The notes under the pieces: model-generated | Database searches by the model: none | The model's input: the letters and a program-made list of their open reading frames with translations, nothing else | What the model was told of the DNA's origin: nothing | Translations under genes and position numbers: made by a program | Shown: piece after piece, positions 25,408-34,436 of the stretch | How positions within the stretch are numbered: the stretch's first letter is position 1 | Layout of the letters: every line of letters begins with the position of its first letter | Source of the DNA: an uncultured Bacteroidaceae bacterium | GTDB lineage: Bacteria; Bacteroidota; Bacteroidia; Bacteroidales; Bacteroidaceae | Length of the DNA: 41,713 bases | Assembly: GCA_905235285.1 (NCBI GenBank) | Contig: CAJOLI010000007.1 | Coordinates: 1 to 41,713, forward strand | Direction of reading: 5' to 3'

Positions 25408-26075
25408 CCCTCGGCAATAAGCCACTCGAGAGCTTCGGGCAGTATCGTTCGTAGTTTGTCGATGCTGCGTAGCGAATCATGAAAAGTTATAATAGACCCG
25501 TTGCGGGCATAACGTTTAACATTGGCCAAGACCTGTTCGGCAGTGAGGCGCTTGCTGTAGTCGCGCGTTACCAGATCCCACATGATAATCTTATAGCCCT
25601 GGCGCCGAATGGCTTTGTACTGTAGGCCCCGCATCCATCCGTGAGGAGGCCGGAAGAGGTGAGTGGCAGTCTGCAGCTTTACAACAGGGTGTGGTTGCTG
25701 GTTTCCGCCCTCTGCGTTCCCCGCGGGTGAGGAATAATTATCCTCTATTATTTTCTGAACCTTCTCAGTGTTCTTGACGTAGTTTTTCGTCAGCCATCTA
25801 AGACCACCGATATGGTTGAAGGTGTGGTTGCCTATGCAATGTCCCGCGTCAACGACTTGCCTGAAGACCTCGGGATGCTTGCGTATGTTGTCTCCGACCA
25901 TAAAGAATGTTGCCTTGATACCATAGCGAGCCAAGGTATCAAGGACAAATGGCGTAGCCTCGGGAATGGGTCCGTCGTCGAAGGTCAGATAGACGGCCTT
26001 CACCGACGGATCCATTCGCCATACGGCATGCGGATATATCCACCGCAAGAAGCGGGCAGGTTGTTCTATGAACAT
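25383..26075 (-). CDS. Polysaccharide deacetylase family protein (NodB domain)
   Basis: Metal-dependent carbohydrate esterase 4-type hydrolase; the substrate is unknown. The TFDDGP motif carries D33 and D34, HTFNH gives H84 and H88 as zinc ligands, and RPPHG (about 142-146) is the third motif. Between about 112 and 135 a non-conserved stretch (SSPAGNAEGGNQQPHP) interrupts the usual path to the RPP motif and may be a repeat-derived insert. The N-terminus (MFIEQPARFLRWIYPHAVWRM) is not a clear signal peptide. Convergent with queH, sharing 25 nt at the 3' ends, and 21 nt downstream of the DUF2723 gene, so probably in its transcript. Confidence 0.9.
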   Translation of the reverse strand: MFIEQPARFLRWIYPHAVWRMDPSVKAVYLTFDDGPIPEATPFVLDTLARYGIKATFFMVGDNIRKHPEVFRQVVDAGHCIGNHTFNHIGGLRWLTKNYVKNTEKVQKIIEDNYSSPAGNAEGGNQQPHPVVKLQTATHLFRPPHGWMRGLQYKAIRRQGYKIIMWDLVTRDYSKRLTAEQVLANVKRYARNGSIITFHDSLRSIDKLRTILPEALEWLIAEGYEFRVFD

Positions 26076-26096
26076 TGAGTCGCGGCCGAGCCCAGA

Positions 26097-29000
26097 TTAG
26101 TAGTTAGTACGTTGCTGGAACTGGTCGAAATATGCCTGTAGCGCTGCGTCGTAGGTATGCGTTTTCGTGGAGTCTGCAGCCTCGAGGATCTTCAGTGAGT
26201 TGGACAGTTGGAGGAGATAGTAATAGCAATCCTCCGCGCTCAGTTGCAGACGGCGGTCAGAGAGGCTGGTGAACCATCGGCAGTACTCGGAAGCATTTTG
26301 TGCTACAGCCTCAGCGATAGCTGCCGCCTGCTGATTCTTGCCGCAGTCGAGGTAGACCTGTGCCAGCTCAAGAGAGCCGCCCTGGTGGTTGTGGGGCACG
26401 CTGACAGCCGGAAGCTCTTTCTCTATCTTCTCGACGACCTTCAAGGCCTTGTCCTTCTTTCCCTCCTTAACGAGGTCCACGGCAAGCTGAGCGAAGATGC
26501 GGCGATGGGTGTAGCACATTCGCATGACCGTCTCATCGAGATAGATATCGGGGTTGTCCACGCCTCCGAACTTGAAGCGGTTCATGAGGTTGTCGTACAT
26601 CTTCTCTGTGTCTACACGACGGCCGGAAGCCTTAGTGTTGAAGGGTGTGATGCGGTAGGCCAAGCCCTCCTGCACGAAGTTGTTGCCGAGGTTGCCATAG
26701 TTGTCAGAGCCTACGGTCATAGCCACGTACAGCGGACGCTCCCAGTTGCATCGTGCAAGCATCTCATACATCATCATCTCGCTCTTGTAGACGACTTTCT
26801 TGCCTTTGAGCGAGAGGTGCATGACGTCAGGAATCGAGTCGCCCGGTATCATCATGCCCGAGCGGCGCACAGCCTCTTTGTCGATGGTGATGACCATAGA
26901 GTCGGTGGGGAACATCTGCAACTCCTTGTTTTCGTTCAGAATCCATTTGTCTATGATTGTCGAGAGCTCATAAGGGTTCTCGCCCAGCATCTGGCGAGAT
27001 GCAATGGGGTCGTTCTTATAATACTCTATAGCCTGCTCGAGCGTCCCTGGTTGCACACGAATACCTTCGCGCGTACCGGCCACGTATTGAATACGCTGCC
27101 ACGAAATGGGAACGCTGGGCGAGTCGTAGGCAGGTCTGCGCATCTGGTCAATGTACCAGTCGGTCTGCAGATACGAGAGGTTGCAGACGCGTGCATCGGT
27201 GCGCACGCCTTCGGTCTCTTGGTTGTACCATAGCGGGAAAGTGTCGTTATCACCATTGGTGAAGATTATCGGGGATCCTTCCTGCGGCAGCGACTGCAGG
27301 TAGTTCTGTCCGAAGTCACGACAGGTGTAGCGTCCGCTACGGTCGTGGTCGTCCCAGGTTTGGCTGACCACCTGCAGAGGAATGAGCAGACAGACGAGTG
27401 AGAGCACAGCACCGAGCAGAGCCTTACCCGTACGGCGCTCCAGCCAGTCGGCCACGGCAGCGGCGCCCAACCCTATCCAGATGGCAAAGGCATAGAACGA
27501 GCCGGCATAGGCGTAGTCGCGCTCTCGAGGCTGCTGTGGCGTCTGGTTCAGATAGACCACGATAGCCAAGCCTGTCATAAAGAAGAGGAAGAAGACGACC
27601 CAGAACTGCTTGATACCGATGTCTGCTCCCCGTGAATCCTCGGCAGAGGCCGCTTGAAGGCTGTCGGCCTTTCTGTCGGCAACCATAGTATTATTGGGAG
27701 CCTGTTTCCAGGCCTGCCAGCAGAGGCCCAGCAGACCGAGTAGAAGTGGCAAGCAGTAGAACACGTTGTGGCCTTTGTTTTCGCTCAGCTCTGAGGGCAG
27801 CATGCTCTGATTGCCCAAGCGGAGATTGTCGATGAAAGGAATGCCCGAGAGCCAGTTGCCATGCTCGAGTTCGCCGTTGCCCTGAACGTCGTTCTGGCGT
27901 CCTGCGAAGTTCCACATGAAGTATCGCCAGTACATGAAGTTGACCTGATACGAGAGGAAGAAGCGAATGTTCTCGAGCTGCGTAGGCATCTTAACCATGA
28001 TAGGTTCGCCACAGCGGTCGTAAGGAACCTGATAGCCTTCGACGCCGCCCATCCACGACTCATAAGCTCCGGCATGGCGGTCGGAGTACATACGCGGGAA
28101 GAACATGTTCTGGGCATAGACGTATTCTATGTCGTGGCGCTGAATCTCGTAGCGGTCAGGCTCGTCGGCCGTAGCCTTCTCCTTACGCTGATAGACGGCT
28201 GCACCTTTCGTAGAGACAGGCACGCAATAGCCACCCTCCGTCTTCAGCTTCACCTGCGAGTTGTAGGCCTGGCCGTAGAAGAGGGGACGCGAGCCATACT
28301 GCTCGCGGTTGAGGTAGCTGCCAAGAGTGAAGATATCTTCGGGCGAATTCTGGTCCATAGGTGTGTTTGCCGTCGAGCGGATGACGATGAGGGCGTACGA
28401 CGAGTAGCCTATCATAATCATAAGCATACACAACAGCGAGGTATTCATCACGCGGGCCGGTACAAGCGGCTTGCCCTCACGCTTCCATTGAAGCAGAAGA
28501 TATAGTGCACCGATGATGATGGCGCCGATGATGATGCTTTTCACGCCATAGCCGTAGAACGGAATACCCAGCATGGCCACTGCGATGAGGTAAGACACAT
28601 TCATCCGCAGGCGTGAACGCTCGACCACAGTCTCCCATATAGCCCACAGCACTACGGCAACGAGCAGGATGATATACACGATGAGGCCACTGTTGAAAGG
28701 CAGACTCAGCGTGTTGACAAACAGCAGCTCAAACCATCCGCCTACCTTCACGATGCCTGGCACAATGCCGTACAACACGGCCGCAACGAGCACGAAAGAG
28801 CCGAGCAGGGCATAGATAGAACCTTTGAGCGTTGCATGCTGCGAGCGTTTATAGTAGTAGATGAGCACCAAGGCCGGCAGGCAGAGCAGGTTGAGCAGGT
28901 GTACGCCGATGCTGAGGCCTGTGAGGTAGGCTATGAGCACGAGCCAGCGGTCGGAGTGCGGTTTGTCTGCATTATCCTCCCACTTGAGCATCAGCCAGAA

Positions 29001-29471
29001 GACGACGGCAGTGAAGAGGCTCGAGTAGGCATATACCTCCCCCTCTACCGCCGAGTACCAGAAGGTATCGCTCCAGCAGTAGACCAGGGCGCCAGTCATG
29101 GCCGCACCCTCTACGGCGATAAGTTGTGCAGGCGTGCTCACCCAACCGTCGGCGCAAATCAACTTACGAGTCAGGTGAGAGATTGTCCAGTAGAGGAACA
29201 TGATGCAGAGTGCACTCAGCAGCGCGTTCATTATGTTCACCATCAGCGCCACCTTGGCAGGGTCGCTGGTGAGCTGGGTAAACAAGTTACCGGTAATCAT
29301 AAAGAAAGGAGCCCCTGGCGGGTGACCCACTTCCAGTTTGTAAGCTGTGGTGATAAACTCGGGACAGTCCCAGAACGAGGCTGTCGGTTCGACGGTGGAG
29401 CAATACGTGAAGGCTGCTATGGCAAAAACCAGCCAGCCCAGCACATTGTCCACAAGACGAAAATGTTTCAT
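26097..29471 (-). CDS. DUF2723 large membrane protein (TMEM260-like glycosyltransferase fold)
   Basis: The hydrophobic N-terminal half has more than ten predicted membrane segments and the DUF2723 hallmark TVEPTASFWDCPEFITTAYKLEVGHPPGAPFF near the start. It is followed by a large soluble region and a C-terminal helical, TPR-like part (about 1000-1120). The family resembles eukaryotic TMEM260 O-mannosyltransferases, so a role in protein glycosylation at the inner membrane is plausible but inferred. The frame is open to 29549, but that ATG overlaps a TACTTTTG promoter box (29547-29554), so MKHFRLVDN at 29471 is preferred (1124 residues). Confidence 0.88.
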   Translation of the reverse strand: MKHFRLVDNVLGWLVFAIAAFTYCSTVEPTASFWDCPEFITTAYKLEVGHPPGAPFFMITGNLFTQLTSDPAKVALMVNIMNALLSALCIMFLYWTISHLTRKLICADGWVSTPAQLIAVEGAAMTGALVYCWSDTFWYSAVEGEVYAYSSLFTAVVFWLMLKWEDNADKPHSDRWLVLIAYLTGLSIGVHLLNLLCLPALVLIYYYKRSQHATLKGSIYALLGSFVLVAAVLYGIVPGIVKVGGWFELLFVNTLSLPFNSGLIVYIILLVAVVLWAIWETVVERSRLRMNVSYLIAVAMLGIPFYGYGVKSIIIGAIIIGALYLLLQWKREGKPLVPARVMNTSLLCMLMIMIGYSSYALIVIRSTANTPMDQNSPEDIFTLGSYLNREQYGSRPLFYGQAYNSQVKLKTEGGYCVPVSTKGAAVYQRKEKATADEPDRYEIQRHDIEYVYAQNMFFPRMYSDRHAGAYESWMGGVEGYQVPYDRCGEPIMVKMPTQLENIRFFLSYQVNFMYWRYFMWNFAGRQNDVQGNGELEHGNWLSGIPFIDNLRLGNQSMLPSELSENKGHNVFYCLPLLLGLLGLCWQAWKQAPNNTMVADRKADSLQAASAEDSRGADIGIKQFWVVFFLFFMTGLAIVVYLNQTPQQPRERDYAYAGSFYAFAIWIGLGAAAVADWLERRTGKALLGAVLSLVCLLIPLQVVSQTWDDHDRSGRYTCRDFGQNYLQSLPQEGSPIIFTNGDNDTFPLWYNQETEGVRTDARVCNLSYLQTDWYIDQMRRPAYDSPSVPISWQRIQYVAGTREGIRVQPGTLEQAIEYYKNDPIASRQMLGENPYELSTIIDKWILNENKELQMFPTDSMVITIDKEAVRRSGMMIPGDSIPDVMHLSLKGKKVVYKSEMMMYEMLARCNWERPLYVAMTVGSDNYGNLGNNFVQEGLAYRITPFNTKASGRRVDTEKMYDNLMNRFKFGGVDNPDIYLDETVMRMCYTHRRIFAQLAVDLVKEGKKDKALKVVEKIEKELPAVSVPHNHQGGSLELAQVYLDCGKNQQAAAIAEAVAQNASEYCRWFTSLSDRRLQLSAEDCYYYLLQLSNSLKILEAADSTKTHTYDAALQAYFDQFQQRTNY

Positions 29472-29546
29472 TGTCGTTATAAAGTAAAGTTGAGGTTTTA
29501 AGGAAAATATATATAGAATAATGTCTTCTGCGCGCATAACGCGGTG

Positions 29547-29554
29547 CAAAAGTA
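29547..29554 (-). promoter_or_regulatory. Putative -7 box of the DUF2723 gene
   Basis: TACTTTTG on the minus strand, an exact TAnnTTTG match, leaving a leader of about 70 nt before the chosen ATG. It rules against the longer frame start at 29549. Confidence 0.6.
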
Positions 29555-29695
29555 GTCAAAATCCTTGGAATGAGCTAAGGAAAATGAAATAATCTTCATC
29601 CTTTATGCCGTTTTTCTTTTGCTGACATCTGCAATATGCGTCCTGAAGCAGGGAGCAACAGAGGTTGAAGAGGCGCACAAAAAGTGGCAAAAGCA

Positions 29696-30016
29696 TCAAT
29701 TTTTGCCCATTTCATCGGATTGACGGCGCTCTCGAGGGACGTACATAATCACCCACGGCATCATGGCGAAGCCAATGAAGCAGGGAATAGGCGCAAGCTT
29801 GATGCGGCGTGCTGCGAAAGCCCCAGGGCCTGGCGCAGCGGCAAAACGGCCTCCCGGACAATTGCGCACGTCGGTTTCTGGCAGCATCAGAAGGAAACCT
29901 GCTACAATAAATACTACAGCAGCGGCCGTCATGGCGAAATGCTGCCAGCTGAAAACGGGCTGCCAATTTCGGCAGCGATCTGCACGTACACGTGCTTTGT
30001 TTTTTCTTTTTCCCAT
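29696..30016 (-). CDS. Second DUF3098-like small membrane protein
   Basis: Unknown function. It shares with the 9239-9481 protein the order aromatic start, first helix, polar loop, second helix: FSWQHFAMTAAAVVFIVAGFL, then RIKLAPIPCFIGFAMMPWVIMY against RIKVAPAVCFLGFAFIGVAVMY. The N-terminus is strongly basic (MGKRKNKARVRADR). The open frame extends to 30223, but an exact TACCTTTG promoter box at 30043-30050 lies inside it, so the ATG at 30016 is the better start (106 residues). It stands alone between the DUF2723 gene and the divergent PorE-like gene. Confidence 0.72.
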   Translation of the reverse strand: MGKRKNKARVRADRCRNWQPVFSWQHFAMTAAAVVFIVAGFLLMLPETDVRNCPGGRFAAAPGPGAFAARRIKLAPIPCFIGFAMMPWVIMYVPRERRQSDEMGKN

Positions 30017-30042
30017 AGTTATTTGGCGTTTGAAATCGGGGG

Positions 30043-30050
30043 CAAAGGTA
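30043..30050 (-). promoter_or_regulatory. Putative -7 box of the second DUF3098-like gene
   Basis: TACCTTTG on the minus strand, 26 nt before the chosen ATG. Confidence 0.6.
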
Positions 30051-30235
30051 CAACGTCGGACCTCGCGTACCAAACAATCTTCCTGACATTTGTCTGACAT
30101 TTTCTTTACCGCATCAACAAAGTAGAATACAGAGCCCACTTGAAGACGTATTGGGCTTAAAAATGAATTATGAGGGGCAACACAAAAAAAGTCGTCAAAA
30201 AACAATAATTCGTTCTCGCTCACGTTATATAATTA

Positions 30236-32593
30236 ATGAGAAAAGCTCTGCATACGATATTCTGTGGCGCAGCCGTTGCGGTTGCGCTGCTGTTGGCGTT
30301 GAGCGGCTGTAATGCAGAGAGTGCGCTGAAGAAGGGCGACCAGTACTACGCCTTAGGCGAGTATTTCGACGCTGCCGCCGAGTACAAGAAGGCCTACGGC
30401 AAGACCCCCATACGCCAGCGTGACAAACGCGGCGAACGTGCCCTGAAGATGGCCGACTGCTACCGTCGCATCAACTATACGGCCAAGGCCGTGGGCGCTT
30501 ATCAAAACGGCCTGCGCTACACCGAGAAGGCAATGTCTGACCGCAAGAAAGTTGCCGAGGTCAAGGCTCAGGATTCCGAAAAAGGTAAGAAGACCAAGAA
30601 GGTACGCAAAGGCAAGAAAGCTGCTGACGAGGAGCTCTTTGAGGCTCCCAACCTGACGCTTGAGCCGCTTGACTCGGCCGCCGAGGCAAGCATCCTCGCG
30701 GCCACACTCCAGCTGGCTCGCCTCCAGCATAAGAGCGGCGACTACAAGAACGCGATAAAAAGCTATGAGCGTTATCTCCAGGATGCGCAGGTAATGTACC
30801 CCCTCTACCCCACTATCTGCACACCTCAGAATGATACTTTGGCTACCAATGGACTGATCGGCGCGCGCTCAGCAGCTAACATGAAGAAGCGCAGCTCGCT
30901 CTACACAGTAAAGAAGGAACCCGTATTCAACTCACGGCGCTCGGACTTCTCGCCCGCGCTTCTCGGCGACGAGTGGGACCAGCTCTTCTGGACCAGCACG
31001 CGTCCCCAGGCCACGGGCGAAGACATCAGCGGGATCACAGGCACTAAGTTTGCCGACATCTTCCATTCGAAGAAAGACGATAAAGGCAAATGGCAGACCC
31101 CCGAACCCGTGGAAGGCGATCTCAACAGCGAGATGGAAGAGGGCGTGTGCTGCTTCTCGCCCGACGGCAAGACGATGTACCTCACGCGCTGCACCTCAGA
31201 CCCCGACTACCCTCGCTACGCACAGATATTCACGTCAAACCGCTCCGACGCTACGTGGTCTAAACCGACAGAGCTGCGCCTCTCGCGCGACACGCTGTCG
31301 GCCTACGCCCATCCGGCCGTCTCGCCCGACGGACACTGGCTGTACTTCGTGAGCGATATGCCCGGCGGACACGGCGGCAAGGACATCTGGCGCGTGGCCA
31401 TGGAAGGCAAGACGCTCGGCGGTGTAGAATGTCTGCCAGCACCTATCAATACTCCTGGCGACGAGATGTTCCCCACGTTCCGTCCGAACGGCGACCTATA
31501 CTTCTCGAGCGACGGCCATCCCGGCATGGGCGGACTCGACCTGTTCTGCGCAGAGCAGGACAGTATAACACACGAGTGGACAATCCGCAATCTGGGTTAT
31601 CCCATGAACTCTGCTGGCGACGACTTCGGCATGACATTCGAGGGGCCGCACAACCGCGGCTTCTTCGCCACCAACCGGGGCGACGGACGTGGCTGGGATC
31701 ACCTGATGAGTTTCGAATGTCCCGAGATAGAGCAGACCGTGCGCGGGTGGGTATACGAGAAGGATGGCTACGAACTGCCTGAGGGCCTTGTCTATATGAT
31801 TGGCGACGACGGCACGAATCAGAAGTTGAGCGTGCGTGGCGACGGTTCTTTTGTCGCCACCGTGCAGCCTCGGGTGAACTACATCTTCCTCGGGACCTGC
31901 AAGGGCTTCCTCAACCATGTTGAACAGCTGTCGGTCGACACCTCATCGGTGAGTCTGGAACACGTTTTGCAGTTCCCGCTGGCCTCCATCACGGCTCCGG
32001 TGCTGGTGCGTAATGTCTTCTATGAGTTCGACAGCGCCGAGCTTACCGACGACAGCACGGAAGCTCTCGACAGCCTGACAGCGCTGCTCAACGAGAACCC
32101 CAATGTGACCATCGAGCTGAGCGCCCACTGCGACTACCGCGGCAACGACCAGTACAACGAGCGGCTCTCGCAACGCCGAGCAGAGAGCGTCGTACGCTAC
32201 CTCATCGACCACGGCATAGCTGCCGACCGCCTCACGCCCAAAGGCTACGGCGAGAGCCGGCCCAAGACGGTGAAGCGCCGCATCGCCGAGCAACACCCCT
32301 TCCTGCACGAAGGCGACACGCTGACCGAGGCCTTCATCAAAGCCCTGCCCGACGACAGCCTGCGTGAGATCTGCAACGCACTGAACCGCCGCACCGAGTT
32401 CCGAGTGCTCAGGACCACCTACGGGCTCTTTGAGCAACTGAAGCAGCAGGCTAAGGAGCAGGCAGCAGCCAAGAAACAGGACGACGATGGTGATGAGCCT
32501 GATGGCGAAAGCACAGACGCCCCGTCGGATGCCACCGCAGCCGAGAAGCTGACTGACAACGAAGACGCCGACATCGACGACTTCATGTACTGA
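30236..32593 (+). CDS. PorE-like lipoprotein: TPR, PD40 propeller, regulatory-like domain, OmpA domain
   Basis: Outer-membrane lipoprotein expected to bind peptidoglycan. The lipobox LALSGC places the lipidated cysteine at C25. TPR-like helices follow (about 27-165), then a PD40/WD40-like propeller (about 225-470) with repeated SPDG-type turns (FSPDGKTMYLTR, VSPDGHWLYFVSD, FRPNGDLYFSSDG). After a carboxypeptidase-regulatory-like segment (about 500-585) comes an OmpA domain (about 590-705: NVFYEFDSAEL, ELSAHCDYRGNDQYNERLSQRRAESV). The same domain order is reported for Porphyromonas gingivalis PorE (PG1058), a type IX secretion component. The acidic C-terminal tail (about 740-785) is extra. Assignment to T9SS is supported by exported proteins with sorting-like tails in this window but is not proven. 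Confidence 0.82.
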   Translation: MRKALHTIFCGAAVAVALLLALSGCNAESALKKGDQYYALGEYFDAAAEYKKAYGKTPIRQRDKRGERALKMADCYRRINYTAKAVGAYQNGLRYTEKAMSDRKKVAEVKAQDSEKGKKTKKVRKGKKAADEELFEAPNLTLEPLDSAAEASILAATLQLARLQHKSGDYKNAIKSYERYLQDAQVMYPLYPTICTPQNDTLATNGLIGARSAANMKKRSSLYTVKKEPVFNSRRSDFSPALLGDEWDQLFWTSTRPQATGEDISGITGTKFADIFHSKKDDKGKWQTPEPVEGDLNSEMEEGVCCFSPDGKTMYLTRCTSDPDYPRYAQIFTSNRSDATWSKPTELRLSRDTLSAYAHPAVSPDGHWLYFVSDMPGGHGGKDIWRVAMEGKTLGGVECLPAPINTPGDEMFPTFRPNGDLYFSSDGHPGMGGLDLFCAEQDSITHEWTIRNLGYPMNSAGDDFGMTFEGPHNRGFFATNRGDGRGWDHLMSFECPEIEQTVRGWVYEKDGYELPEGLVYMIGDDGTNQKLSVRGDGSFVATVQPRVNYIFLGTCKGFLNHVEQLSVDTSSVSLEHVLQFPLASITAPVLVRNVFYEFDSAELTDDSTEALDSLTALLNENPNVTIELSAHCDYRGNDQYNERLSQRRAESVVRYLIDHGIAADRLTPKGYGESRPKTVKRRIAEQHPFLHEGDTLTEAFIKALPDDSLREICNALNRRTEFRVLRTTYGLFEQLKQQAKEQAAAKKQDDDGDEPDGESTDAPSDATAAEKLTDNEDADIDDFMY

Positions 32594-32688
32594 CCTCTCG
32601 CGTCACATCCTTGCACAATAAACAGATTTGGCAATCATATACAATTTGACCTTAAACGCACTACTCCTCAGGACGCATATTTCTCTTC

Positions 32689-32747
32689 GACATGTGACAT
32701 AGAAAAAACAAAAAGTTTTTTTAATTTCTATGTCACATGTCATTTTT
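32689..32747 (+). terminator. Long hairpin terminator after the PorE-like gene
   Basis: A perfect 17-bp stem (32689-32705 with 32725-32741) is followed by ATTTTTTG. The stem contains ATGTGACAT and lies about 95 nt past the stop. Confidence 0.8.
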
Positions 32748-32790
32748 TGCCTTTCACTTGAATTATTTTTCATCATTCATTAAAAAAAAT

Positions 32791-32818
32791 CGTCATTCGT
32801 CATTCGTTATTCGTCATT
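32791..32818 (+). repeat. CGTCATT heptamer tandem repeat, 4 units
   Basis: CGTCATT, CGTCATT, CGTTATT and CGTCATT at an exact 7-bp period, ending 6 bp before the corA -7 box, so it would occupy the -33 region and change promoter spacing if its length varied. Confidence 0.9.
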
Positions 32819-32824
32819 TCTTCA

Positions 32825-32832
32825 TATCTTTG
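32825..32832 (+). promoter_or_regulatory. Putative -7 box of corA
   Basis: TATCTTTG is an exact TAnnTTTG match. The resulting leader is long, about 125 nt. Confidence 0.6.
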
Positions 32833-32862
32833 CGCCCGTTAAACCAATCCATCACACAGAAA

Positions 32863-32898
32863 TGGACGATTATCATCAACGTAACAACATGAATTAGG
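32863..32898 (+). CDS. Possible 11-residue leader peptide upstream of corA
   Basis: ATG to TAG encodes MDDYHQRNNMN, located between the corA promoter box and the corA start. Nothing but position supports translation. It is listed because short upstream ORFs regulate some Mg2+ transporter genes in other bacteria. Confidence 0.2.
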
Positions 32899-32963
32899 TC
32901 CCCGGAAGTTCGTGCATCGCATAGCAGGCTTCAGGCGAGGGCCTCTAAACCTTTATTTCTACT

Positions 32964-33890
32964 ATGCGAACATTCTGGAACACTAATCATGGTCTGCATA
33001 CGTTGGACCAATGGGCTCCTAACTGCTGGGTACAAATCACTTGCCCTACTCAGGACGACGCCCGCTATCTTCAGGACGAGCTCCACATCCCCGACTATTT
33101 CCTCGACGACATCGCCGACACGGAGGAGCGTGCCCGCTACGACTACGACGAAGGCTGGATTCTGATTATCCTGCGCATCCCCTACGTCAAGGAGATAAAG
33201 TCGCGCACGCCTTACACTACCATCCCCCTCGGCATCATCCTCAAGGGCGATGTCTGCATCACCGTCTGCAACTTCGAGACAAACCTGATGATTGACTTCG
33301 TGACCTATCAGCAACGACGCGGCGTAGGCTTCACCGACTCAGTGGACATGGTATTCCGCCTGTTCCTCTCGACGGCCGTGTGGTACCTCAAGCGCTTGAA
33401 ACAAATCAACGCCCGCATCGAAGCTGCCAAGCTCCACCTCGACCGCAAGGTTGACAACGTCGATCTCATCGCCCTGTCACGCCTGCAGGACAGCCTCACA
33501 TACTTCGCAACCTCCATCCGCGGCAACGAGACCCTGCTCTCGAAGCTGAAGTTCAAGCTACCCGTCGACGAGCTCGATGCCGACCTCATCGAGGACGTCA
33601 GCATCGAGATGAACCAGGCACGCGAGATGACGGGCATCTACTCCAACATCCTCGAATCCACGATGGACACCTATGCCAGCATCATCAACAACAACATGTC
33701 CACGGTCATGAAGACGCTCACGCTCGTCTCCATGTTCCTCATGGTGCCCACGTTGGTAGCCAGTTTCTTCGGCATGAACCTCGTCAACGGCATGGAATCG
33801 CACCCCCTCGGTTTCCCCTTCGCACTCATCCTCTCGGTTGTCCTCACCGTGCTCTTCTGGTGGTACGCCCGCCGAAAGGCTTGGATTTAG
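32964..33890 (+). CDS. corA: CorA-family divalent cation transporter
   Basis: Homopentameric inner-membrane Mg2+/Co2+ channel of the CorA family. A large cytoplasmic N-terminal domain with a long coiled helix (about 125-250) precedes two C-terminal membrane helices (about 250-268 and 283-302). The signature GMN is present in FFGMNLVNG, between the helices. The C-terminus is basic (YARRKAWI) as usual. Length 308 is normal. It is probably expressed from the TATCTTTG promoter with a long leader. A 24-nt gap separates it from the next gene, where base composition changes sharply. Confidence 0.93.
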   Translation: MRTFWNTNHGLHTLDQWAPNCWVQITCPTQDDARYLQDELHIPDYFLDDIADTEERARYDYDEGWILIILRIPYVKEIKSRTPYTTIPLGIILKGDVCITVCNFETNLMIDFVTYQQRRGVGFTDSVDMVFRLFLSTAVWYLKRLKQINARIEAAKLHLDRKVDNVDLIALSRLQDSLTYFATSIRGNETLLSKLKFKLPVDELDADLIEDVSIEMNQAREMTGIYSNILESTMDTYASIINNNMSTVMKTLTLVSMFLMVPTLVASFFGMNLVNGMESHPLGFPFALILSVVLTVLFWWYARRKAWI

Positions 33891-33914
33891 TATAACATTA
33901 AAGTTTTAGCTATC

Positions 33915-34424
33915 ATGAAACAAAACCTCTTATTCATTTTTGTCATCTTTCTATGCATAAGTCCTTGCATAATTGCAGATGACAATGCAAATGCTGTATA
34001 TCTATACTCTCGCTCGTCAACTGCTGCTACTAAAATCTCACTAGACGAACTTGACAAGATTACGTTTACATCCAGCGGTATAAGTTTTTGGCGTAAAGAT
34101 TATAAAGATGAATTTTCCTTTGAAGACTTCCGGCTAATCACCTTCTCTGAATACATTCAACCGGCAGTAGACCGTATTCATGATATTCTACTATCACGGG
34201 ATGTAAGTATCCGATACGAAGTTACAACTAAAGAGATTGTTGTCGAAAGTTCAAAGGTCCTCAACAGTTTAGGCGTCTATGATCTTCAGGGTCGCCTTGT
34301 GGCTAATGTAGCTTCAGTGGGTACTCGCTATCGTCTATCGCTCGCTTCTTTGCCTTTAGGAATATATATCGTAAAGGTGAAGCATGGAAGCGAAACGTTA
34401 GTTAACAAGATTGTCAAACAATAA
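33915..34424 (+). CDS. Small exported protein with T9SS type A-like C-terminal domain
   Basis: Unknown function. The signal peptide is about 1-21 (ending CIIA-DD). The first mature segment (AVYLYSRSSTAATKISLDELDKITF) is the short N-terminal unit often seen in exported Prevotella proteins. The last 75 residues fit a T9SS type A sorting domain: VYDLQGRLV, then LPLGIYIVKVKHGSETLVNKIVKQ with the G-I-Y-I-V strand and a basic end. It sits 12 nt before the large vWA-like protein gene, suggesting an operon. Composition is more AT-rich than corA upstream. Confidence 0.78.
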   Translation: MKQNLLFIFVIFLCISPCIIADDNANAVYLYSRSSTAATKISLDELDKITFTSSGISFWRKDYKDEFSFEDFRLITFSEYIQPAVDRIHDILLSRDVSIRYEVTTKEIVVESSKVLNSLGVYDLQGRLVANVASVGTRYRLSLASLPLGIYIVKVKHGSETLVNKIVKQ

Positions 34425-34436
34425 ACGAACGCATCG

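Larger units (their letters stand above)
32594..32963. other. Gene-free region between the PorE-like gene and corA
   Basis: These 370 bases hold the terminator hairpin (32689-32747), a CGTCATT heptamer tract (32791-32818), the corA promoter box (32825-32832) and a leader with a tiny ORF (32863-32898). No larger gene is seen. Confidence 0.75.

Noticed and set aside
26208-27233. 341-codon plus-strand frame opposite the DUF2723 gene
   Set aside because: Shadow frame with no motif and no promoter; the minus-strand gene is well supported.
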